From contig CAMFBH010000013.1 of NCBI GenBank assembly GCA_945948515.1, positions 1 to 47,138 of the forward strand: a DNA stretch of 47,138 nucleotides. Reading direction: 5' to 3'. The position numbers and the translations under genes were made by a program. Numbering within the stretch: position 1 is the first letter of the stretch; the number at the start of each line of letters is the position of its first letter. Source of the stretch: an uncultured Clostridia bacterium. Its GTDB lineage: Bacteria; Bacillota; Clostridia; Oscillospirales; Acutalibacteraceae. The notes under the pieces were generated by a model, which worked only from the letters and a program-made list of their open reading frames with translations, did no database searches and was not told the DNA's origin. This document shows, piece after piece, positions 31,400-40,446 of this stretch.

Positions 31400-33481
31400 T
31401 CAGGCGGGAGCTGCAACCTTTGCAACTCCAACCATTCCTGTGAAATCAATGCTCTTGTTATAGCTTTTTCCGGCAGAATTAAGAATTCGGTTTCCGGAAG
31501 AATCAAGAAGAGCAACCTTATAGAATTTTGTTCCGGTTGGTTTAACTATTGAACTGTCTGAGTAAACATAATTCTTACATGCAACAGTACTCTTGTTGAA
31601 AAGTGCATTTGAATCATCTTCATTTTTCAGATAAATTTCATACAGATAATTCTTTTTATCCGAAGCTTTCACTTCAACAACTCTTTGCTTTGTATATTCG
31701 GGAACATTTTGAACCGTTGAGTTTTTATATGCCATAGATTTTATTGTTCCGCCCGAAATGTAGAAGCCATGCTTTGAAGTATCAACAATGCAATCCTTCG
31801 GAAGAATTGATGTGTCTCCTTTGGCTCTGTCCTCAGAGTTGTTAACGCGCCGCACCTTTAATCCTGATTTCGTGAGCGCCTGAACCGTTGTTTGACCGCC
31901 GGTGATATTAATAAGATCGTCGGAATCAATACCGTCTGCCTTACCGGAGGTGAGATTTACACTTCCGCCTGTCTGAAGGAAGTCATCGCATCTGATACAG
32001 TCTCCTCCCGAGCTGACTGTAAGCTTTCCGCTTTCAACCGTAACACTTGAAAGACTGTAAATTCCGCGTGCACCTTCGGTTGCGGGTGGTGCGATAAGTG
32101 AAAGATTTACATTTTTAACGGTTATGCTTTTAATTGAATTAATAGCGCAGTTTGAAGTGTGCGTTTGTCCGATTTCCGCTGAGCCGTTTCCTTGAATGGT
32201 CAGCTTGGATTCGTTATAAATAACGCCGTTAACATTTGAACCTCTTGCTGAGATTTTATTAGTTGTATTTCTTACGAAAGAAATATCAACATTAGGAGAT
32301 TTACCGTCGTAGCTTTTGTCAAGCTCTTTCATGGCATCCTGGTCTTTTCCTTCGGGCATTTGACCTTCAACCTCGGATATATCTCCCGAAGAAACTCCCA
32401 TTTCGGTATTATCTATGTAAACTGCATTTGAGCCGTATGCATCAATATTTACACCGGCAAATTTAATGTTTGCTTCTTCGCTTGACTTGAGCTTAACAAC
32501 TATTCCGCCGCACCAAACGCTTGCCGACTGAGTAATATAGTAATTACCGCCGCCGTTTATTGTTAAAACATCGTCCGACATAGCCGAATGCTTAATCGTA
32601 ACCTGGCTTTTATAGTCGTTAGTTATAACTGCGCCTTTTGAGGTTAAATTAATCTTAACCTCATATTCGGCAGGAATTGTTGTTGTTTCTTCCTTTGTTG
32701 TTGACTCACTTTTGGCAGGAGCAGTGGTTGAGGCTGTGTTGCTTTTTGCTGTGGTGCTTACGCTGTTCTGCTTTTTCTTAGAGTCGGTTGAACTTTTTTT
32801 AGCATTTGAGGAAACTTTTTTATTGCTTGAATCAACCTTGCTTACGCTTGATTCTTTCCCTGTTGATTTATCCGTTGCCGTTTTATTTCCGTCTTTATCT
32901 GTTTTAATATCGGAATTAACCGGTTTTCCGTTTGAATCGGTTTTTATTCTGATGTAGTAATTACCGGAATTATCCTTAACTGTTTCGCAAACGAAATATT
33001 CCTCGGTGTTTTTGTCGGAGTCGATATCCTCGGTATCCTGAATGGCAATAATATTTCCGTTTTCATCGGCATAAGCATTAACCTTAATCATCTTTCCGTC
33101 TTTCAGCCTCAGAACTGTTTTTCCGCCGTCATCGGTATCTGTTGCAATTACGCTGCCTATGTAGGAATAGTCCTTTGCCGTGAGCGCCTTACCGCTTTTA
33201 TCTTTTACGGAAAGAACATATGCACAAATTATTTTATCTCCGTTATAAACGGGAACAAGAGTAAGAGCGTTTCCGTCCGTATCCTTTGCCTCAAAAACCG
33301 ATTTAACGGCTTGTTCGGCAACGATTGCTTGAGAAGTATTTTGAAGCTCTTGCGAAGCTGATGGGGGTTGGGTGCTTTGAGTAGTTGCAGAAGCATCCTT
33401 ATCTTTTTGAGCACAGCCTGCAAATGCGCTGACTGCGATTGCCGAAGCAATAATAATTGCCGTGACCTTTTTAAAATTCAT
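31400..33481 (-). CDS. lipoprotein with carbohydrate-binding-type (DUF4353-like) beta-helix domain
   Basis: A 693-residue lipoprotein: the signal ends AVSAFAGC with the lipobox Cys at about 24. A linker of Lys/Ser/Thr-rich low complexity (about 190-275) follows. The domain beyond has parallel-beta repeats such as GIYSLSSVTVESGKLTVSSG, GKADGIDSDDLINITGGQTT and KHGFYISGGTIKSM, typical of DUF4353 'carbohydrate-binding domain' proteins. ATG 33481 is chosen for its ribosome-binding site and signal. It lies 57 bases before the CotH gene, likely in one operon. Confidence 0.82.
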   Translation of the reverse strand: MNFKKVTAIIIASAIAVSAFAGCAQKDKDASATTQSTQPPSASQELQNTSQAIVAEQAVKSVFEAKDTDGNALTLVPVYNGDKIICAYVLSVKDKSGKALTAKDYSYIGSVIATDTDDGGKTVLRLKDGKMIKVNAYADENGNIIAIQDTEDIDSDKNTEEYFVCETVKDNSGNYYIRIKTDSNGKPVNSDIKTDKDGNKTATDKSTGKESSVSKVDSSNKKVSSNAKKSSTDSKKKQNSVSTTAKSNTASTTAPAKSESTTKEETTTIPAEYEVKINLTSKGAVITNDYKSQVTIKHSAMSDDVLTINGGGNYYITQSASVWCGGIVVKLKSSEEANIKFAGVNIDAYGSNAVYIDNTEMGVSSGDISEVEGQMPEGKDQDAMKELDKSYDGKSPNVDISFVRNTTNKISARGSNVNGVIYNESKLTIQGNGSAEIGQTHTSNCAINSIKSITVKNVNLSLIAPPATEGARGIYSLSSVTVESGKLTVSSGGDCIRCDDFLQTGGSVNLTSGKADGIDSDDLINITGGQTTVQALTKSGLKVRRVNNSEDRAKGDTSILPKDCIVDTSKHGFYISGGTIKSMAYKNSTVQNVPEYTKQRVVEVKASDKKNYLYEIYLKNEDDSNALFNKSTVACKNYVYSDSSIVKPTGTKFYKVALLDSSGNRILNSAGKSYNKSIDFTGMVGVAKVAAPA

Positions 33482-33569
33482 TTTATCACCACCGAAAAAT
33501 GGCATATATTTGATGTGAATACTTGCTCACCTCAATATATGGAATTTTTTAACTTTGCTTAATAACGCA

Positions 33570-33600
33570 CGAAAAGGAACGCATAAAGCGCTCCTTAACG
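33570..33600 (-). terminator. weak terminator between DUF4956 gene and lipoprotein gene
   Basis: On the minus strand AAGGAGCGC pairs with GCGTTCCTT around TTTAT, with TTCG after it. It may reduce, not stop, read-through into the lipoprotein-CotH part. Confidence 0.5.
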
Positions 33601-33609
33601 CATTTTTAA

Positions 33610-34314
33610 TTATTGAAAATGGAAGCTCTTAACCTGAGAGGGCTCTGTTGAAAGCATAACCTTAAGGTTGCCGTTCATTGTTCTAACCTCGTCGAGCAGT
33701 TCTCTTATTTGATTGCTGTCTTTAAGAGTTATTGTGAATTCAAGCTCAAATAAAGCGCCGAAATCAACGCTTTTAACTCTTGTTAGCTTGTAGCTTGTTG
33801 TATATTTTTTAAGGGTATCATCAAATGCGCCCATGTAGTTGAGTGTTTCCGGAACAGTTATTTTAAGCAAGCACGGCTCATGCTTTTTGCCTGCAAAGTT
33901 TGTAACATGCAAAACAATAATTACAAGGCAAATAACAACCGTTGCGATAGCTGCAAATGCCCAGTAGCCCATACCGCAGGCAAGGCCCATAACAACGGAC
34001 ATAAATACAAATGCAATATCCTTCGGGTCTCCGGGTGCGGAACGGAAACGGATAAGAGCAAAAGCACCTGCAAGACTGAAGGCTCTTGCAACATTGTTTC
34101 CGATTAAATAAATAACAAGTGCAACGATTGGCGAAAGAAGAATAAGAGCAACACAGAATGCCTGGCTGTAGCCCTCTTTTTTATGAGTGAGAAGATAAAT
34201 AACGCTGATGAACAAGCCAATCAGAAGAGAAGAAAGAAGAATTGCCAAAAGGCTCGGGATAGTTAGCGTTTCTGCCGTGGAAGATGAAGTGATTTGATAT
34301 AAAAAGTCAGACAT
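33610..34314 (-). CDS. DUF4956 membrane protein
   Basis: A 234-residue protein with four predicted membrane helices in the first 130 residues (about 20-42, 50-68, 77-92, 100-130). The family-typical loop FALIRFRSAPGDPKDIAFVF lies between helices, and a soluble C-terminal alpha/beta domain follows. DUF4956 genes accompany VTC-domain and CotH genes; the function is not established. It starts 20 bases after the VTC gene with a good ribosome-binding site (GGAGG), so both are co-transcribed. Confidence 0.87.
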   Translation of the reverse strand: MSDFLYQITSSSTAETLTIPSLLAILLSSLLIGLFISVIYLLTHKKEGYSQAFCVALILLSPIVALVIYLIGNNVARAFSLAGAFALIRFRSAPGDPKDIAFVFMSVVMGLACGMGYWAFAAIATVVICLVIIVLHVTNFAGKKHEPCLLKITVPETLNYMGAFDDTLKKYTTSYKLTRVKSVDFGALFELEFTITLKDSNQIRELLDEVRTMNGNLKVMLSTEPSQVKSFHFQ

Positions 34315-34334
34315 TTGATATGTACCTCCGTGGT

Positions 34335-35111
34335 TTATTTAAAATAATTAAAATCAACTTGATTTCCGCTTTTGTCGGTTAAATAATAATCCAGTTCGTG
34401 ATTCTGGGTTTTTCTTTTCCATTCAACTCCGTATTTTGAAAAGCCGTGGCTGAACAGATTATTCTCGCTGAGTATTTTTGTAAGCCAAAGGGGCATGGCT
34501 CCGAGAATTTTAATTTCCATAATGTATTCGCCGCCGGGAAGAAGAAGCTCGTCTTCATCGCTTTCTCCGAACTGAAAGTTCTTGCGGCGTGTTCTTACAT
34601 TTCGGTCAAAGGTCATTCGGAAATCCTTATCGTCCTTACCGAAAAGCGCCAATCTGTCGTACTGAACATACAGCGCCGGAGCAACCTTGTTGTTTTTGAA
34701 AAAATAAAGAAGCTCCTTTGCAACCTGCTGAGAAAGGTAATCCTTTGTTTTAGGCATAACGCCTTCATTAATAAAGGGCTCAATCTCTTTGATTTTTAAT
34801 TTTATACGCCTTTTGTTACCCTGACCTTCACATTTCTTTTTGATTTCCATGAAAACCTTATCTTCAGGGTCTTTTCGGTCGTAATATGAGCGGATACGCA
34901 TTTTTTCTTTGTATGCGGGCTTGCTGGAATTCTGCCTTATAATATCGTGATTTACCGTGTCGTAGTAGATGCTGTAAATACGGTATTCGTTTCCGTTCAG
35001 ACAAAATGGATCAAGCTCCATATGCTCAAGCAGGAGGGGGAGAATTTCATCAAGCTTTTGCTTAGTAATAAGATATTTTTTCTCATATCTTTTAAAAGTG
35101 GCAATAGCCAA
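34335..35111 (-). CDS. VTC-domain (polyphosphate polymerase-like) protein
   Basis: A 258-residue CYTH/VTC-fold protein. RYEKKYLITKQKLDEI, YRIYSIYYDT, KMRIRSYYD, FMEIKKK, DRLALFG, RMTFDRNVR and YIMEIKIL are the strands with basic and acidic residues that line the triphosphate tunnel of VTC4-type polymerases. There is no SPX or membrane domain, as usual for bacterial forms, and the DUF4956 partner supplies membrane helices. Start is TTG 35111 (GGGAGG upstream); no ATG is near. First gene of the surface-protein cluster. Confidence 0.85.
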   Translation of the reverse strand: MAIATFKRYEKKYLITKQKLDEILPLLLEHMELDPFCLNGNEYRIYSIYYDTVNHDIIRQNSSKPAYKEKMRIRSYYDRKDPEDKVFMEIKKKCEGQGNKRRIKLKIKEIEPFINEGVMPKTKDYLSQQVAKELLYFFKNNKVAPALYVQYDRLALFGKDDKDFRMTFDRNVRTRRKNFQFGESDEDELLLPGGEYIMEIKILGAMPLWLTKILSENNLFSHGFSKYGVEWKRKTQNHELDYYLTDKSGNQVDFNYFK

Positions 35112-35186
35112 TTGATATCAGCCTCCCTTATGAATAATTCGTAAAAAAATTAACCTAAATTTAACATTTATTTTCTAATTAATAAT

Positions 35187-35215
35187 ATTATAATTATAAT
35201 CAAATAAAAAGTCAA
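35187..35215 (-). promoter_or_regulatory. promoter of the VTC-DUF4956 surface cluster
   Basis: On the minus strand TTGACT (35215-35210), 17 bases, TATAAT (35192-35187). The 311-base gap between VTC and TetR genes holds this, the TetR promoter at 35323, and AT-rich sequence in which I see nothing else firm. Confidence 0.7.
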
Positions 35216-35322
35216 TGCCGAAATTTGTAAACTATTTATAAAAACTTTGTCTATAATGTTTTCCTGTAGATATTATGTAAAAAACTACTTCTCATAAGAT
35301 TATAAACAGTTTATTAAGTATA

Positions 35323-35351
35323 TTGACAATGTAAATTCTGTATTGTAGAAT
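35323..35351 (+). promoter_or_regulatory. promoter of the TetR-kinase-response regulator operon
   Basis: TTGACA (35323-35328), 17 bases, TAGAAT (35346-35351). The roughly 65-base leader holds the palindrome TGCATTTAATGCA-type repeat near 35383-35395, a possible autoregulatory site. Confidence 0.65.
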
Positions 35352-35422
35352 TAGTGCGTTGATGTAATTTAATTCACGCGTATGCATTAAATGCAAAATA
35401 AATAACTTACGGATGTGGTGTT

Positions 35423-36028
35423 TTGATAATCGAAAATAAAGATGTAAAAAAAGATTTAAGAATTAAAAGAACGGAAAAGGCTATAAGAATCGCCTTTATA
35501 AAGCTTATGTCAAAGAGCAGTTTTGACAGAATACTTGTTAAGGATATAACAGACGAAGCAATGATTAGCAGAAACACTTTCTATCTTCATTATGCAGATA
35601 AATATGATTTGCTGGATTCTGTTTGCAACGACCTTATAATGAAGCTTCAAAACGCCGTGTACAGCGAAATAGTTAATGAGCCCGAAGTTTTTGATATTAC
35701 ATATCCGAAGAGAATTATGCTTTCTGCATATAAAACAATAGATGAAAACAGGGAGCTGTATAAGCTGTTGCTAATGGATGAAAGCGTAAGAGTTTTCAGG
35801 CTTAAGCTCAGAAAGGTATGTGAAGTTTTAATTCAAGGTATTCAGGGCGATTTATCGTGGGTTGACGGTTGCAGTGTTGAATATATGTTTGACGGACTTG
35901 TAGGCGTGGTAAAATATTGGGTTACTCACGATAATACGGATATCGAAAAAGAAGTTGATAATTTTGTTAAGGTTCATTTCAGCGGAATAATAAACTATCT
36001 TAACAAAATACAGGCAGCAGCAAAATAA
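35423..36028 (+). CDS. TetR/AcrR-family regulator
   Basis: A 201-residue TetR-type protein. The N-terminal helix-turn-helix is KAIRIAFIKLMSKSSFDRIL followed by VKDITDEAMISRNTFYLHYA, a clear TetR signature ending in the usual FY-x-HY. The C-terminal ligand/dimer domain is all helical with FDGLVGVVKYWV. Start is TTG 35423 after GGATGTGGTG; no ATG fits. It lies 3 bases before a sensor kinase gene, an unusual joining of one- and two-component regulation in a single operon. Confidence 0.85.
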   Translation: MIIENKDVKKDLRIKRTEKAIRIAFIKLMSKSSFDRILVKDITDEAMISRNTFYLHYADKYDLLDSVCNDLIMKLQNAVYSEIVNEPEVFDITYPKRIMLSAYKTIDENRELYKLLLMDESVRVFRLKLRKVCEVLIQGIQGDLSWVDGCSVEYMFDGLVGVVKYWVTHDNTDIEKEVDNFVKVHFSGIINYLNKIQAAAK

Positions 36029-36031
36029 GCC

Positions 36032-37552
36032 ATGAAAAAAGAAAAAAAGCATTCAACAAAAGACTTAACGGTAGGAACGAGAGTGTTCCTGTCGAATATC
36101 GGAATGATTCTTGTTCCGCTTGCAGTTATTATTATTGCGGCTCCGTTTCTTTCGGATTTTATTGCGGATATATTCAGCCTTTCAAGTGTTACCTCTAATA
36201 CCTACAGCGCGGTTAATCAAATTCAGTGGAGCTATACGCTTACAGAGCTTTCAACTGCTTTAACAGACAGTAAAACAGATACTGAAAGAAAGTATGAATT
36301 TGAAAAAATTACAAATCCGCTTGAAAAAATAGGAACTCTTGTTTTGGTAACTGATGAAAACGGAATTTTCTATTCAAGCATTGATAATCCGGCTCAAATA
36401 GAGACGGCGGCAAAAAAAATATCAAAAAGTGAATGCAGTGAAAATCTCATTTATGAGGGAGAAAACGGGCTTGTTATTGTGAGCAATATCAATTCTCATG
36501 ATAATCACTATAAGCTGATTGCCGTTAATGATGAGTATTCACTGAGTAATGCATCAATAGCAATAGACAGGAATGATATTTCAAGCTATCTTGCGGGAAA
36601 AACAGGAAGCATCATAATGATTGTTTTCGGAATTTTTGCCGCAAGCATTTTGATTTTAACTTTTGTTACATCAAAAAGCATTACCGCTCCGATTAAAAAG
36701 CTTCGCGATGCTGCCGGGGAAATTGCAGAGGGTAATTTTGATGTCAGCATTGAGTATGACAGTAAAAATGAAATAGGAGATGCTGTAAGAAGCTTCAACG
36801 ATATGCAGCAACGACTCTATCAATCAATAGAAAATCAGCAGCGAATGGAACGCTCCAGAAAAGAAATGATTGCCGGCGTTGCTCACGACCTCAGAACACC
36901 GCTCACTTCCGTAAAGGGATACCTTGAAGGAATATTCGACGGCATTGCTAACACGCCCGAAAAGCAGCAAAAGTATCTTCATACCATATATAATTCAACC
37001 TGTGATATGGAGAAAATGCTTGATGAATTGATGATTATTTCAAAGCTCGACCTCGGAAATATTGAGCTTGAAGCACAGGAAACAGATTTGAAAAGGTATC
37101 TTGAAATCTGCGCAGAAGAGCTTAGGCAAACCGCTGAGCAGAGCGGAGCATCATTTGAGTTTGACCCCGAAAAAATTAAAGAAAACATATCGGTTTATCT
37201 TGATGTTGATAAATTTATGCGGGTTTTGAGAAATATTGTGTCAAACAGCATCAAATACAAAAAGCCAACGGAGCAGTGCAAAATAGTTATGGATACCGCT
37301 GTTTTTGATAAATCTGTTATGATTGAAATTTCAGACAACGGAATAGGCATAGATGCTGAAAACATTGTTCATATTTTTGACACCTTTTACCGTGTTGACC
37401 CTGCGCGTTCAAGAGTGCGCGAGGGTTCGGGACTGGGGCTTTCGGTATGTAAACAAATTGTTGAGCTGCACGGCGGAACAATATGGGCAACAAGTCAGCC
37501 CGGAACGGGAACCATAATGCATATTTCACTTCCGAGAGAGATAGGAGTATAG
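36032..37552 (+). CDS. membrane sensor histidine kinase (HAMP-HisKA-HATPase)
   Basis: A 506-residue kinase. Two membrane helices (about 18-45 and 190-212) bracket an extracytoplasmic sensor of about 145 residues. HAMP follows (about 213-265, ending SFNDMQQRLYQS). The phosphorylated His lies in GVAHDLRTPLTS (about 286), and the ATPase domain has N-box NIVSNSIKY, G1 DNGIGID and G2 GSGLGLS. Start ATG 36032 has only a weak ribosome-binding site, so translation may depend on the upstream TetR gene. The signal sensed is unknown. Confidence 0.92.
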   Translation: MKKEKKHSTKDLTVGTRVFLSNIGMILVPLAVIIIAAPFLSDFIADIFSLSSVTSNTYSAVNQIQWSYTLTELSTALTDSKTDTERKYEFEKITNPLEKIGTLVLVTDENGIFYSSIDNPAQIETAAKKISKSECSENLIYEGENGLVIVSNINSHDNHYKLIAVNDEYSLSNASIAIDRNDISSYLAGKTGSIIMIVFGIFAASILILTFVTSKSITAPIKKLRDAAGEIAEGNFDVSIEYDSKNEIGDAVRSFNDMQQRLYQSIENQQRMERSRKEMIAGVAHDLRTPLTSVKGYLEGIFDGIANTPEKQQKYLHTIYNSTCDMEKMLDELMIISKLDLGNIELEAQETDLKRYLEICAEELRQTAEQSGASFEFDPEKIKENISVYLDVDKFMRVLRNIVSNSIKYKKPTEQCKIVMDTAVFDKSVMIEISDNGIGIDAENIVHIFDTFYRVDPARSRVREGSGLGLSVCKQIVELHGGTIWATSQPGTGTIMHISLPREIGV

Positions 37553-37554
37553 CA

Positions 37555-38238
37555 ATGAAAAGAGTACTGATTATTGAAGACGATGTGAATATTCTTGAGC
37601 TTGAGAAGGATTATCTTGAAGCAAACGGATTTGAAACCGAAACGGCATTTGACGGAAGCACGGGACTGGAGCTTGCTTTAACTCAGGATTTTGATCTTGT
37701 TGTTCTTGATTTAATGCTTCCGAAAACTGACGGATTTGAGGTGTGCCGCCGCTTGAGGGCCGAGAAGGAAACCCCTGTAATTATAGTGAGCGCAAAGAAA
37801 GAGGATTTTGATAAAATCAAGGCTTTCGGTATAGGCGCAGATGATTATATGGTTAAGCCCTTCAGCCCGAGCGAGCTTGTCGCGCGTGTAAATGCCCACA
37901 TCAAAAGATATGAGCGCTTAACAAATTCAGATGAACAGGATGTTATTGAATTTGAAAAGCTTAAAATTGATAAGCTTTCGCGCAGAGTTTATGTTAACGA
38001 CGAAGAAATAACTTTTACGAACAAGGAATTCGACCTTTTAACCTTTCTTGCGGAAAATAAAAATGTTGTTTTCAGCAAGGACGATTTGTTCCAAAAAATA
38101 TGGAAATACGAATCAATAGGTGAAACATCAACAATTACGGTGCATATCAACAGAATAAGAGATAAGCTCAAAGAAGCCGATGAAGGCGCCGATTATGTTC
38201 AAACCGTTTGGGGAAGCGGTTACAGATTTAAAGGATGA
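37555..38238 (+). CDS. OmpR/PhoB-family response regulator
   Basis: A 227-residue regulator. The receiver domain has acidic pocket IIEDD, phospho-acceptor Asp in VVLDLMLP (about 51) and Lys in YMVKPF (about 101). The winged-helix output domain (about 130-226) has FTNKEFDLLTFLAENKNVVF and the recognition-helix region TITVHINRIRDKL. ATG 37555 is chosen for AGGAG upstream and the MKRVLIIED start. It begins 2 bases after the kinase stop; kinase and regulator are a cognate pair. Confidence 0.94.
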   Translation: MKRVLIIEDDVNILELEKDYLEANGFETETAFDGSTGLELALTQDFDLVVLDLMLPKTDGFEVCRRLRAEKETPVIIVSAKKEDFDKIKAFGIGADDYMVKPFSPSELVARVNAHIKRYERLTNSDEQDVIEFEKLKIDKLSRRVYVNDEEITFTNKEFDLLTFLAENKNVVFSKDDLFQKIWKYESIGETSTITVHINRIRDKLKEADEGADYVQTVWGSGYRFKG

Positions 38239-38246
38239 TATAAAGA

Positions 38247-38275
38247 AAGCGTTGTGTAATAACTACACAACGCTT
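38247..38275. repeat. 29-bp palindrome, left copy flanking the composite element
   Basis: Arms GCGTTGTGTA and TACACAACGC around 5 bases, with AA/TT outside. An identical copy lies at 40995-41023. It follows the response-regulator stop by 8 bases and was probably that operon's terminator hairpin; its T-run is found only after the right copy. Confidence 0.75.
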
Positions 38276-38550
38276 CAGCGTGTCGAAAAAGACAAATAAT
38301 AAATTTCGACACGCTGGTAGGCTGTTGAGAAATGGGCTGAATTTCGTTTTCTTGCGAGGGAAGATGTACATCGGTACCTCGACCGAACAAAAAACGAAAA
38401 ACACGAAAATGGCTTGGATTCGATGTCCAAGCCATTTTTCCAATCCTTCCGTCAGCACATAAGTGCTGCCACCTCCTTTTACACAAAGGAGGCAGAAATC
38501 GGTTGTGTTTTTATAATATGTGTGGTTCAGCCCACTTTATCGACAGTCTG
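38276..38550. repeat. MITE-like IS-end remnant (left)
   Basis: Non-coding 275-bp unit with related terminal inverted repeats. It contains several strong hairpins: AGCGTGTCGAAA/TTTCGACACGCT, AATGGCTTGGA/TCCAAGCCATT and CCTCCTTT/AAAGGAGG. Short frames across it look non-genuine. I see no transposase coding in it. Confidence 0.5.
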
Positions 38551-38584
38551 ACCGCCTTTGAATCAATTACAAAGGCGGTTTTAT
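38551..38584 (+). terminator. terminator facing into the GH2 3' end
   Basis: ACCGCCTTTG (38551-38560) pairs with CAAAGGCGGT (38570-38579), followed by TTTATCTTTTT on plus. It insulates the GH2 gene from upstream reading. Confidence 0.65.
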
Positions 38585-38592
38585 CTTTTTGC

Positions 38593-40335
38593 TTACAGCT
38601 CTATTGCGGCTTTTCTTGTATTGATTTTTTTGATTTCCTCGTAAATTTTATCGTCAAACTTCTTATCTCTGTCGTAGGTGTACAGACCGTTTTGCTCCTG
38701 CTCAACATCATAAAGCTGGGTATAGCAAAAGCCCAACATTCGCTCGTTGTCGATTATTGCGTCGGTAAGTCCCCTATAGCGTTCAAGCAGCTCTTCCTCG
38801 GTTTTAACGTCATTTCCGTAGCCCCAGGATTTATACTGCTTATCGGACTCCCACTTTATTCCGCCGTATTCGCTCATAAATACAGGCTCGCCGCCGTATT
38901 TTTGACGCCCGGGATTATCGTTCAAAACGTGCTCGTAAAGCTCGCCGTGAGTAACAAGTCTTTCATAGCTTTTACGAAATTCGTCAAATTCTCCGCGGTA
39001 ATCGTGAACATCATAAATATCGGTTACAACATGGAAATTACCGCTTGTATCAATGCACGGTCTTGTATGGTCAAATTCCTTTGTGTATTCATAAACTGTT
39101 TTGAGCAAGGCGTCATACTGCCGTCTTCCCTTGTAATCCCATGTTTCATTAAACGGACACCAGCCGATAATCGCAGGATGGTTGTAATCACGCCCCAGCG
39201 CTTCCCTCCATTCGCTCAGGAAAATATCAACCGCCTTTGGATTTGAATAATCAATACCCCAGCTTGCATATTCGCCCCACACCATATAACCCATAAGATC
39301 GCAGAAATACAGAAAACGCGGGTCAAAAACCTTTTGATGAAGCCTTGCGCCGTTAAAGCCGAGCGCCATCGAAAGCGTAATATCACGCTTTAATTCCTCG
39401 TCATTTTCGGCGGTGTAAATTCCTCTTCTGTAAAAGCCTTGGTCAAGCACAGTCCTTTGAAAAACGCTTTTGCCGTTGAGCATAAATTTGTAATCCTCAA
39501 GTGCAATATCCCTCAAGCCGAAATAACTTCTGACCTTGTCGTCGCCGAATTTTATTTCTAAATCATAGATAGTTGCATTACCCGGCTCCCACGCCTTAAC
39601 CTCGCTTATCGGCATCTGAACAATAACAAATCCCGATGCATCTTCAATACTACTCGAAGCTACATTTTTTTCATCAAGATATGCGTTAATTTCAAGTTTA
39701 CCCTTTCCGCATAAATCAAGCTCAAGCGTGATGTTTTTATGCTTTAAAGAAGGAATAAGCCTGAAATTCTCCACATAGTCAAACGGCACATATTCAATAT
39801 AAACGCTTTGCCAAATACCTGTTGTTCTTGTGTACGAGCAGGCATAGGATTTTTTGCGGTCACTTTGCTTGCCGCCGGCAATAAGACTGTCTCTCGTGTT
39901 ATCCTCGCAAAGTATGAAAAGCTCGTTTTCTCCGTCAACTGCATATTCCGTGATGTCAAAGCACATAGGCGTAAAGCCACCCTTGTGACTGCCGACAATC
40001 TTAGCGTTTAGTATTACAGTCGTCTTGTAATCCGCCGCGCCGATATGCAAGAACACTCTGTTGCCGTTAGGCGAAATGTTGACAGTTCTTTTGTACCAAA
40101 CAGAATTCAAAAAATCAGTATAGCCTATCCCCGAAAGCTCGCTTTCAACGCAAAACGGCACATTGATTTTATGCTCAAAAACAGACTGCCTGCAAAGCTC
40201 CAAAGCCGCTTGCTCACTTAAAAACCTGTAATTTTTTACCGCCTTTTTGCTAAATCCAAAATCCCATTCTCCGTTCAGGCTCTCCCAGCCTTCCCTCTCA
40301 AAAATAGGATTCGGATGCAAACTGATACTTTTCAT
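38593..40335 (-). CDS. glycoside hydrolase family 2 (beta-glucuronidase/galactosidase-like)
   Basis: A 580-residue GH2 enzyme: N-terminal sugar-binding domain (SLNGEWDFGF to about 180), an immunoglobulin-like domain, then a TIM barrel. The acid/base Glu lies in WCPFNETWDYKG and the nucleophile Glu in VFMSEYGGIK; ALGFNGARLHQKVFDPRFLY is the usual barrel entry. There is no signal peptide, so it acts on imported glycosides. ATG 40335 has GGAG 7 bases upstream. It lacks the third-type C-terminal domains of large galactosidases. It sits inside an IS-flanked unit, suggesting acquisition by transposition. Confidence 0.9.
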   Translation of the reverse strand: MKSISLHPNPIFEREGWESLNGEWDFGFSKKAVKNYRFLSEQAALELCRQSVFEHKINVPFCVESELSGIGYTDFLNSVWYKRTVNISPNGNRVFLHIGAADYKTTVILNAKIVGSHKGGFTPMCFDITEYAVDGENELFILCEDNTRDSLIAGGKQSDRKKSYACSYTRTTGIWQSVYIEYVPFDYVENFRLIPSLKHKNITLELDLCGKGKLEINAYLDEKNVASSSIEDASGFVIVQMPISEVKAWEPGNATIYDLEIKFGDDKVRSYFGLRDIALEDYKFMLNGKSVFQRTVLDQGFYRRGIYTAENDEELKRDITLSMALGFNGARLHQKVFDPRFLYFCDLMGYMVWGEYASWGIDYSNPKAVDIFLSEWREALGRDYNHPAIIGWCPFNETWDYKGRRQYDALLKTVYEYTKEFDHTRPCIDTSGNFHVVTDIYDVHDYRGEFDEFRKSYERLVTHGELYEHVLNDNPGRQKYGGEPVFMSEYGGIKWESDKQYKSWGYGNDVKTEEELLERYRGLTDAIIDNERMLGFCYTQLYDVEQEQNGLYTYDRDKKFDDKIYEEIKKINTRKAAIEL

Positions 40336-40380
40336 TTCACCACTCCGCAATTGCTTTTAATTGTGTTTTTCGTCAATTTC

Positions 40381-40409
40381 ATATTATCACAATTTCTGCA
40401 TTATTTCAA
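40381..40409 (-). promoter_or_regulatory. promoter of the GH2 gene
   Basis: On the minus strand TTGAAA (40409-40404), 17 bases, TAATAT (40386-40381), inside the mobile unit so the gene carries its own promoter. Confidence 0.65.
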
Positions 40410-40446
40410 TCAAATTAAACAAACGGCAGAGATTTCCCTGCCGCTG

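Noticed and set aside
38220-38486. Short minus-strand coding frames of 60-90 codons in the left IS remnant
   Set aside because: They overlap several perfect hairpins and terminal repeats, lack ribosome-binding sites and have no family features.
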